Source of the DNA: a virus
DNA length: 41,089 bases
IMG/VR virus record: IMGVR_UViG_3300048927_000355
Coordinates: 1-41,089 of that record
Reading direction: 5' to 3' (one strand)
Each line of letters opens with the position of its first letter. The stretch's first letter is position 1. Below, one piece after another: positions 20,217 through 25,975 of the stretch. Below the pieces are notes generated by a model that was given only the letters and a program-made list of their open reading frames with translations, was not told the origin of the DNA and did no database searches. A program made the translations under genes and the position numbers.

Positions 20217-21113
20217 ATGGCCTCCATCTTCACCAGCCAGACACCAGTCGTCGGGGACGCGAACGACAGCACGGCCTATACGATGGGCACGCGTTTCACC
20301 CCGGCCGTGGACGGTCAGATCACGCACATCCGCTGGTTCTATCCGACAGGCGCACAGCCTGGTGGTGCGCCGGTCAAGGCGACTCTGTTCCGCAACCTGG
20401 ACTCGGCCCAGCTCGCTACGGCTGTCGACATGCCGAACCCGGGCGTGCCGGGCGCGTGGAATCAGGTGGCCCTCGGCTCCCCGGTGAACGTGGCGTCCGG
20501 CGTGGAGTACACCGCTGCGATCCTGACTCCGGGGCACTACGTCGCGACCAATAGCTACCCGTGGCCGGTCGTCAATGGGGATCTGAGCACGCCATCGGTT
20601 GGCGCGGGCCGGTTCGAGGCTGGTTCAAGCTTCACCTTCCCGACGAACAACGCGAACGGTAACTACTTCGTTGACGTGGTGTTCACCACGGGCAGTGCGG
20701 AAGCTGAGGGTTCGGTCTCGGCTGATCTCGCGCTGGCACTGGCGGTCACCGGCCGGGCGAACCACAGTGCGGTGGCAGATCCCGGACTCGGTCTCGCGGT
20801 GGCCGCCAGTGGCACCACACCGGCTCAGGGAGTCGTCGCCCTGGGCCTGGGGCTCGCTCCCGTTGCAGGGGGACAGCGAGCCTCTGAGGGGACCGTTGAC
20901 GCCGGGCTCGGACTTGCCGTGGCCGGGTCCGGCGTCAGCGGGGCACACCAGGGCCAGGTGGCGGTAACGCTCGGGCTGGCCGTCTCGGCGCGCGGTTCCA
21001 ACGGCGACTCGGGCCGACCGGTCCGGACCTGGCCGTTCTCACAGGACGACCTGGAGTCGCCACCCTGGACACCCCGGCCTGTAAAGTCATTCCAGGAGGT
21101 GAACACGCCATGA
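20217..21113 (+). CDS. DUF4082 protein with GLGLAV repeats (head-fibre candidate)
   Basis: The product has 298 residues. Residues 1-157 match the DUF4082 pattern (SIFTSQTPVV, TMGTRFTPAVDGQITHIRWF, a carbohydrate-binding-like beta sandwich). Residues 160-265 hold four units of about 25-28 residues, each built around LGLAVA/LGLGLAPVA, like a beta-roll or stalk. It may be a decoration or fibre that binds host sugars; this is inference. The C terminus runs on to the next start (ATGA). Confidence 0.65.
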   Translation: MASIFTSQTPVVGDANDSTAYTMGTRFTPAVDGQITHIRWFYPTGAQPGGAPVKATLFRNLDSAQLATAVDMPNPGVPGAWNQVALGSPVNVASGVEYTAAILTPGHYVATNSYPWPVVNGDLSTPSVGAGRFEAGSSFTFPTNNANGNYFVDVVFTTGSAEAEGSVSADLALALAVTGRANHSAVADPGLGLAVAASGTTPAQGVVALGLGLAPVAGGQRASEGTVDAGLGLAVAGSGVSGAHQGQVAVTLGLAVSARGSNGDSGRPVRTWPFSQDDLESPPWTPRPVKSFQEVNTP

Positions 21114-21925
21114 CGCTCCCCTGTGCCTGGGACGTGATCGTCCCGTCCGAACTCTGCTCCGACTGGGCCACCCGGCCCCAGGCGATCCGAGACACTGCGC
21201 TCTGGCTCGCCTCCACGTATCTGTGGGCCGCGACCGGCCGTCAGTACGGGCCGTGCCCGGTCACCGTCCGGCCGCTCCAGTCCCAGCGGGCTGAGCTGGC
21301 CTACCGTTCGTTCGAGGTGATTCCGACCTCGGAGAGCGGCCTGGGACTGGCCGGTGGCCCGTTCCTGTTCGGTGGCCAGTGGTTCAACGCCGGATGCGCC
21401 ACGGCGTGCTGCGGCGCGAACTCGTGCGCCGTGGTGCTGCGCGGCCCGGTCGCCTCGGTAGACGAAGTGATCGTGGGCGAGGAGATCGTGCCCTCAAGCG
21501 CTTACCGGGTGGACGTAACGCGCGGCACGTATCTGCTGGTCCGGCTGGACGGCGAGTGCTGGCCAGTCTGCCAGAACGTCACGGCCGAGCCGGGGGAGCC
21601 GGGAAGCTTCGAGGTCACGTACTACCAGGGCCGGGCCGTGCCCGAGGCGTTGGCGATCGCGACCGCTCTGCTGGCCTGTGAGTACGGCAAGCACCTCAGC
21701 GGCGGTTCGTGCGCCCTGCCGAAGCAGATGACCCGGCTGTCCCGCCAGGGGGTGGAGGTCGAGATCGCGCCACCCGAGCCGGACGGCACGCTGACCGGGA
21801 TTCCGATGGTGGACATGGTGGTCTCGTCGCTCAACCCGAGCAAACGCAAGAGCCCGCCGATGGTGCTGTCTCCCGACCTCCCCGAGAGCTGTGACCGGCA
21901 GACCGTCTGGATCGGTGGCTCCTGA
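21110..21925 (+). CDS. Head-tail connector (adaptor) candidate
   Basis: The product has 271 residues; ATG 21110 follows CAGGAGGTG. The helical N terminus (RPQAIRDTALWLASTYLWAATG), a beta domain with several Cys (GCATACCGANSC), VTYYQGRAVPEALAIATALLACEYGKH and a C-terminal VDMVVSSLNP helix fit actinophage head-to-tail adaptors. A -10-like TAAAGT lies at 21082-21087. One-base overlap with the next gene. Confidence 0.65.
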   Translation: MTLPCAWDVIVPSELCSDWATRPQAIRDTALWLASTYLWAATGRQYGPCPVTVRPLQSQRAELAYRSFEVIPTSESGLGLAGGPFLFGGQWFNAGCATACCGANSCAVVLRGPVASVDEVIVGEEIVPSSAYRVDVTRGTYLLVRLDGECWPVCQNVTAEPGEPGSFEVTYYQGRAVPEALAIATALLACEYGKHLSGGSCALPKQMTRLSRQGVEVEIAPPEPDGTLTGIPMVDMVVSSLNPSKRKSPPMVLSPDLPESCDRQTVWIGGS

Positions 21926-22479
21926 TGGCCGTCGCTGATCCGCTGGTGATGCCGCTGGCGCTGGAGCTGCTGGACTGCCTGGAGCAGGAGATTGCCAAGG
22001 TCGAGGACCCGCCGTTGTACGTCGGGCTCCGGCCGGGGAACGTGGTTGACCATCTTCTGTCAACTTCCGAGGACGAGTGCTGTTCGGGCCTGGCCTGGGT
22101 CCGGCCGTCTGGGTTCTGGCCGAGCTCGTCCACCTTTCCGACCCAGGACACCGTCCCGCTGAAGGGCTCGGCTGGGCCACGCGCCTGGGCCGTGGTGCTG
22201 GAGCTCGGCTCGGTCCGCTGCTCCCCCACGCCGGACGCGAACAGCATTCCGTCGAACGAGGAGTGGCTGGCCGTCACTCAGGCCGTGATGGATGATGCGG
22301 CGGCGCTCCGGCGCGCCATCTGCTGTTTCACCGACTCCGAGCCGACGCGCAAGGGGAGAGTGATCACTGGGCAGTGGCAACCGCTGTCGGTCCAGGGCGG
22401 ATGCGTCGGTGGAATCATCCCGGTGACAATCCAGGGTCCCGCATGCGATTGCGCCGAGGCTGGCCCGGTCTCATCCTGA
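21925..22479 (+). CDS. Head-tail connector / tail completion candidate
   Basis: The product has 184 residues with a helical start (PLALELLDCLEQEIAKVED), a beta body and CACDC-like Cys near the end. Position after the adaptor suggests a stopper or tail-terminator protein. Contains an operator-like repeat at 22046-22063. It is the last gene before the tRNA island. Confidence 0.6.
   Translation: MAVADPLVMPLALELLDCLEQEIAKVEDPPLYVGLRPGNVVDHLLSTSEDECCSGLAWVRPSGFWPSSSTFPTQDTVPLKGSAGPRAWAVVLELGSVRCSPTPDANSIPSNEEWLAVTQAVMDDAAALRRAICCFTDSEPTRKGRVITGQWQPLSVQGGCVGGIIPVTIQGPACDCAEAGPVSS
22046..22063. promoter_or_regulatory. Operator-like inverted repeat inside a gene, perfect copy
   Basis: TTGAC CATCTTCT GTCAA. 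Confidence 0.65.
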
Positions 22480-22488
22480 CGGCAGCGA

Positions 22489-22518
22489 GCCGGGGTGAGA
22501 TCGCCCCTCTACCCCGGC
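22489..22518. terminator. Possible bidirectional terminator
   Basis: An eight-base stem GCCGGGGT / ACCCCGGC with a 14-base loop that can pair further (GAGA / TCT), between the connector gene (+) and the reverse tRNA island. No T run. Confidence 0.5.
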
Positions 22519-22594
22519 CCGCGCCCGATCGGTTCAACTTAGTCGTCTGCCCCGAGCGTTGTCACGGGAAGCCGAGGCCACCAACCCGTCCTGC

Positions 22595-22704
22595 GTGCGC
22601 GACCGGGATTCGAACCCGGGACCTTATCCGTTCGGCCGTTACCCCACCTTTTACGGAGGGTCAGACGCCAGCCCTTCACTGCTCTGCCACTGAGCTATCG
22701 CGCC
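22595..22704 (-). tRNA. tRNA-like gene, oversized, anticodon unclear
   Basis: On the reverse strand: acceptor GGCGCGA paired with TCGCGC(A), TA at positions 8-9, D arm GCTC ... GAGC, variable-like AGGTC and a perfect T arm CCGGG-TTCGAAT-CCCGG. Between D and T arms there are about 58 bases instead of about 23, and no normal five-pair anticodon stem with T33 is found. Pair 1-72 would be G-A, and no CCA is encoded. It is either a tRNA with an insertion or intron, or a decayed one. Confidence 0.45.
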
Positions 22705-22736
22705 ATCCGGTTACCAGCCGGATCTGGCCTCAGGCG

Positions 22737-22922
22737 TCAGCCGCGCCGGGGTTGGTGGCCCCTCGCCTTGCCTATTACATCCTTTGGCCAACCGTGCACG
22801 ACCAGGATTTGACACCTGGATTGCCAGCCCCTTCCCGTAACAGGGACCAGGGCCAGAGTCTTCTTTAGACCACCGCGCCACTCGGCTTCCAGACCGAGCT
22901 TCACCAGATTCGCTGCTGACAT
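22737..22922 (-). CDS. Possible small basic protein between the tRNAs
   Basis: The product has 61 residues from ATG 22922 (a GTG at 22931 is also possible): MSAANLVKLGLEAEWRGGLK, then VPVTGRGWQ, then a basic tail. Codon use is compatible with coding, but the ribosome binding site is weak and the frame stays open without a start codon upstream through the neighbouring tRNA, so it may be spurious. Confidence 0.35.
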   Translation of the reverse strand: MSAANLVKLGLEAEWRGGLKKTLALVPVTGRGWQSRCQILVVHGWPKDVIGKARGHQPRRG

Positions 22923-22974
22923 ACCGATCACCCGCTGGAACGGGGACCCTCGACCGCAGATCTTCTGGTTAACC

Positions 22975-23047
22975 GTGACGTGACGGGGCTCGAACCCGTG
23001 GCCTCCCCCGGTGTCCGGGGTCGCTCTGCCTGCTGAGCTACACGTCG
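22975..23047 (-). tRNA. tRNA-like gene, possible Val-GAC
   Basis: On the reverse strand, 73 bases: acceptor CGACGTG / CACGTCA with a C-A mismatch at 1-72, TA at 8-9, D arm GCTC ... GAGC, anticodon arm ACCCC-GGACACC-GGGGG, and a perfect T arm ACGGG-TTCGAGC-CCCGT. GAC (Val) is in the loop but T33 is replaced by G, and strict counting would give ACA. No CCA encoded. Transcribed from 23154-23182. Confidence 0.6.
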
Positions 23048-23153
23048 GTACTAGGTCGTTCCATCCTCCGGGTACGCGTTCCCTCGGGAATTCCTGGCCG
23101 TTCCTTTTACCAGTCCAAGACTTCGGGTTGCCCTCGCCGCTCGAACAAGGAGA
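23048..23153 (-). other. Leader of the tRNA transcript
   Basis: About 100 bases between the promoter's start site and the first tRNA. I see no further tRNA and no convincing gene. Confidence 0.5.
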
Positions 23154-23182
23154 ACGTTACAGGCGGGCCGGGGAGGTGTCAA
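23154..23182 (-). promoter_or_regulatory. Promoter of the tRNA island
   Basis: On the reverse strand: TTGACA (23177-23182), 17-base spacer, TAACGT (23154-23159). The left operator arm is missing here, so unlike the other reverse promoters it should escape the putative repressor. Confidence 0.75.
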
Positions 23183-23209
23183 CACCTTTCTCGGAGTAAC
23201 TTTGTCGGC

Positions 23210-23623
23210 ATGGTTGCGCACACGCTCCGGCTGAACAAGCCAGCCCTGAACGCCGAGGGCATGGACACGGCCCGTAAGGCGGTCAATCGCGTCGTGCGCC
23301 GGACCTTCACCCGGTCCCAGGTGCTCGTGCCGGTGGACACCGGCAATCTCCGGGCCTCGGGAAAGCTGGATCTGGCCAGTGACCGGGGCCTGCTGGTCAT
23401 CGGCTCGGTGACCTATACGGCGCGGTATGCCGCCGCTGTGCACGAGGGCCGCCGCGCGCTGACCATCCGGGCCAAGGGCAACGGGCGGCTGAAGTTCACG
23501 GTGGACGGCCGGACCGTCTACGCGCGCCAGGTGCGCCAGCCCGCGCGCGCGGGCCGCCCGTACCTGTCCACGGCGCTGCGCGAGGTGGCCGCTCAGGAAG
23601 GGTTCTCGGTCACGATCGGCTGA
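23210..23623 (+). CDS. HK97 gp10-like neck / tail completion protein
   Basis: The product has 137 residues. PVDTGNLRASGKL, VTYTARYAAAVHEGRR and GRPYLSTALREV form the standard gp10-like pattern (VDTG-x-L; YA-x-VHEG; RP-L). The protein joins head and tail. Leaderless start: TAACTT (23197-23202), ATG 23210. It resumes the rightward virion genes after the tRNA island. Confidence 0.8.
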   Translation: MVAHTLRLNKPALNAEGMDTARKAVNRVVRRTFTRSQVLVPVDTGNLRASGKLDLASDRGLLVIGSVTYTARYAAAVHEGRRALTIRAKGNGRLKFTVDGRTVYARQVRQPARAGRPYLSTALREVAAQEGFSVTIG

Positions 23624-23652
23624 GATGCCCCCTCACCTGTAAGGTGTAGGGC

Positions 23653-24063
23653 ATGACCGAACCGAACACCGAGGACCCTCGGGTCCCGGAGCTCCCGGTG
23701 CAGTTCGCTGGCCGGGAGATCTATGTCAAGCTGCCCAGCCCGGAACAACTCCTGGTCTGGCAGCGTACGGTGAAGCAGCTCCAGGGCGCTGACGTGGGCA
23801 GCTTCACCGGTGCCCAGGCGCTGAAGGCGCTGGACCGCGCGCGCCGGATCATCGACACCGTGCTGGCCAACGACTCCGACAAGGAGTGGCTGGATGACGA
23901 GTTCCTGGACGGGAGCCTGGGTCTGCGTGACGCGGGCGCGCTGATCACGCTGACCGTCGAGGCGTACGCCGACGCGGCTGAGGCTGAGGGCAACCGCGAG
24001 ACCAGACGGGCCGCCAAGAAGGTGGCTCCCAAGAAGGCAGTCCGGAAGAAGGCGACGCGATGA
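23653..24063 (+). CDS. Tail assembly chaperone-type protein
   Basis: The product has 136 residues; a helical body (IIDTVLANDSDKEWLDDEFLDG) and an Ala/Lys tail (KKVAPKKAVRKKATR) resemble actinophage tail assembly chaperones. Leaderless start: TAAGGT (23640-23645), ATG 23653. It overlaps the next gene by ATGA; I did not find an obvious slippery heptamer joining it to a downstream frame. Confidence 0.65.
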   Translation: MTEPNTEDPRVPELPVQFAGREIYVKLPSPEQLLVWQRTVKQLQGADVGSFTGAQALKALDRARRIIDTVLANDSDKEWLDDEFLDGSLGLRDAGALITLTVEAYADAAEAEGNRETRRAAKKVAPKKAVRKKATR

Positions 24064-24500
24064 TGCCGATGGGACGGGACGTGAACCCGGCTCTGATCGA
24101 GGGGACCAGAGAGCACGCGGAGGAGGTGACCCGCAACCGCGTCCGGCCGGTGCGCGATGCCCTCCAGTGGCTGACCTTCTCGCACCTCCCCGAGAAGCTT
24201 CAGAACTACTCCCGGCCGTTCTACCGGACGGCGGTGGAGATGATCCAGATCGTCAGCGATGTGGCCGAGCTGACCCACACGCTGAACGCGCTGATCCAGG
24301 CCAAGGACTGGGCGGTCCGGGCGGGTATTCACAGCGACACCGGCCGGGCCGGTTCCGTGCCCCGGCCTCAGACCGTGGTCAATCCTCCGGTGTTCGGCCA
24401 CGCTCAGGTCCCGGCTCGGCCGGACCAGCAGTTGCCCGAGGGCAACTACGGTGCGGGCCAGCCGATGCCGCGCCCGATCAGGGACGAGCCCCAGGCATGA
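24060..24500 (+). CDS. Helical-hairpin protein, possibly Acb2-like
   Basis: The product has 146 residues. LPEKLQNYSRPFYRTAVEMI and AELTHTLNALIQAKDWAVRA form two long helices with the S-x2-F-x2-A ... EL-x2-L-x2-L-x2-AKD-x2-VRA pattern that reminds me of the Acb2/Tad1-type hairpin domain, which sequesters cyclic nucleotides of CBASS defence. The C-terminal third is Pro-rich and probably disordered. The match is from memory and weak; it may simply be a tail-assembly accessory, given that it lies between chaperone-type genes. Confidence 0.5.
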   Translation: MMPMGRDVNPALIEGTREHAEEVTRNRVRPVRDALQWLTFSHLPEKLQNYSRPFYRTAVEMIQIVSDVAELTHTLNALIQAKDWAVRAGIHSDTGRAGSVPRPQTVVNPPVFGHAQVPARPDQQLPEGNYGAGQPMPRPIRDEPQA

Positions 24501-24937
24501 GCGATCGGGAGCTGGTCATCTGTGACGAGGCCGGAGAGAACGGCTGCATTCAGCACGGCACGCATTTCGGGGTGCGAGAGATCGCGGTCCGGGAGAAGGA
24601 AGTCACGGACGGGTACCACTCGTTCGAGGAACTGTACGACCACCGGCGCGCGCTGACCGCCGTGCTCGCCGCGCTGGCCGCCAGTGGTTCGGACTCGGCT
24701 TCCTGGAAGTCCAAGCGGCACCACCCCGAGGACGATCCGATGTTCGAGGGCGGGTACTTCATCGTCGGGATCCACATCCCGAACCAGGGGCCGATCACAT
24801 ACCACTACAAGCTGACGCACTGGGACGACTTCGCGGCTGTGCCCGAGCTGGAGCACGCTCCCCGCTGGGACGGCGCGACCCCGGCCGACACGGTGACTCG
24901 CCTGCTGGCGGGGGCTCAGGATCTGGCAAACGGCTGA
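24497..24937 (+). CDS. WDGH-type domain protein
   Basis: The product has 146 residues. YHSFEELYDHRRALTAVLAA, SWKSKRHHPEDDPMFEGGYF, IVGIHIP-x5-ITYHYKL-x3-W, and APRWDGATPADTVTRL follow the order of the widespread phage 'WDGH domain' family of unknown function, with WDGA instead of WDGH. ATG 24497 overlaps the previous stop (ATGA); one-base overlap with the next start. Confidence 0.7.
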   Translation: MSDRELVICDEAGENGCIQHGTHFGVREIAVREKEVTDGYHSFEELYDHRRALTAVLAALAASGSDSASWKSKRHHPEDDPMFEGGYFIVGIHIPNQGPITYHYKLTHWDDFAAVPELEHAPRWDGATPADTVTRLLAGAQDLANG

Positions 24938-25623
24938 TGGACGTGGACCCGGCAGCGTCGATGCGGTGCTGGGCCATCGAGCTGGATCTGGGGGGCCGGG
25001 TGTTCGATATCCCGGCCCTCCCGGCAGCGGACTGGTGGCCGGTGTTCGCGTCGGCCGATTTGACCAAGATTCTTGACATGATCGAGTCAACTCCCGGGGC
25101 CGACCTGGACGAGTTCCTGATGGACAACATCCTGGACTCCGACGAGATGCGACAGTCTCTGACCGACGCGGCTGAGCAGGTCTCGGGCCGGTCACTGCAC
25201 GTGACCCTGATCCTGGTCCAGGTGGCCGCGATGCACTGGGCCGCCATCAACGGTGACCTGGCCCGGCACGGCTTCCGCTGGGACGAACAGCCGTTCGGCG
25301 CGGCCCTGGACGCGATCTATCTGCGGATCATGAACTCGTTCTCCGACCAGAAGGCGCAGGACAAGTTCACCGCGCTGCTGGAGAACGAGGCGCTGACCGG
25401 GGGTGGCCGCAACGAGCAGGCCCGAGAGAAGGCACTGGACGACTTCGCGGCAATGGCCGGGCCGAAGCCTACGGCCGGTGTGAAGTCCACCGGCGCGCCG
25501 TCCGAGGGTGCACGCCCCAAAACTCAGCCACGGCCCCGGCAGCTCCCCCCGGCCGTCCAGTCGCGCGTGCCCAGGCGGCCACGCGGGCGACGCGCTGAAA
25601 GTGATCCTCCGGCCAGCTCCTAG
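24937..25623 (+). CDS. Second tail assembly chaperone-type protein
   Basis: The product has 228 residues. The helical, acidic core (about 20-175), ending in KFTALLENEALTGGGR, is typical of the larger protein just before the tape measure in actinophages. The last 45 residues are Pro/Arg-rich and overlap, antisense, the end of the reverse gene 25469-25903, so they may be low-constraint sequence. Contains a perfect operator-like repeat at 25073-25090. Confidence 0.65.
   Translation: MDVDPAASMRCWAIELDLGGRVFDIPALPAADWWPVFASADLTKILDMIESTPGADLDEFLMDNILDSDEMRQSLTDAAEQVSGRSLHVTLILVQVAAMHWAAINGDLARHGFRWDEQPFGAALDAIYLRIMNSFSDQKAQDKFTALLENEALTGGGRNEQAREKALDDFAAMAGPKPTAGVKSTGAPSEGARPKTQPRPRQLPPAVQSRVPRRPRGRRAESDPPASS
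25073..25090. promoter_or_regulatory. Operator-like inverted repeat inside a gene, perfect copy
   Basis: TTGAC ATGATCGA GTCAA. Another TTGAC lies 13 bp upstream (25060). Confidence 0.65.
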
Positions 25624-25903
25624 AGCCGGGAGGACGCGGCGCGGCCAGCATCCGGTACTGGGCCTCGCCCTCCCCTCGCAGCGCGCTGGCGGCGACGCTG
25701 GCAATCTGCCGGACCGGGATCTGGGCGAGCACGCTGGACGTGATGGGGTCGAGGGTTTCCGGATCGGAAACGATCGACATCTCCACAACCTCGGGCCGAG
25801 TTGCATCTTCGGACAGCCGAACGATCACCTCCCAGCCGAACTCTGGGTCGACCAGAGACACGGCGTTGCCGAGGTTGGAGAGCTGAGCCCGGGAAACGTC
25901 CAC
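25469..25903 (-). CDS. Reverse-strand protein with C-terminal helix-turn-helix
   Basis: The product has 144 residues. The C terminus (RVARVAAWARATGRP, then VAEFWGVHPRTARRW) is a helix-turn-helix of the type in actinobacterial proteins that choose arrayed-in targets; the N-terminal 90 residues are beta-rich. GTG 25903 is chosen because TAGGAT (25911-25916) lies 7 bases before it; an ATG at 25912 would sit within that box. Its 3' end overlaps the chaperone gene antisense by 155 bp. A regulator role is inference. Confidence 0.65.
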   Translation of the reverse strand: MDVSRAQLSNLGNAVSLVDPEFGWEVIVRLSEDATRPEVVEMSIVSDPETLDPITSSVLAQIPVRQIASVAASALRGEGEAQYRMLAAPRPPGSRSWPEDHFQRVARVAAWARATGRPGGAAGAVAEFWGVHPRTARRWTSHRP

Positions 25904-25975
25904 GACGGCCATCCTACGCCAGATGCCCTATGATGCCGGATTACCGTGGCGCTGATGGACATCTAGGCTGGCAGG

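Noticed and set aside
22809-22826. TTGACACCTGGATTGCCAG in the tRNA island
   Set aside because: Left arm only; no right arm at the required distance. The isolated TTGAC at 32332 and 40720 was rejected for the same reason.
22808-22890. Third tRNA suggested by CAAATCC and GTCTAAAGAAGAC on the reverse strand
   Set aside because: T loop would have eight bases, and no matching acceptor or anticodon stem was found.
22737-23155. Reverse frame that stays open from about 23155 through the second tRNA to 22737
   Set aside because: No start codon occurs before 22931 and the frame runs through a tRNA; only the last part from 22922 was kept, with low confidence.
23653-24500. Programmed frameshift joining the tail chaperone genes
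   Set aside because: The genes overlap by ATGA, and I found no clear slippery heptamer; other actinophages use such a shift, but it is not shown here.
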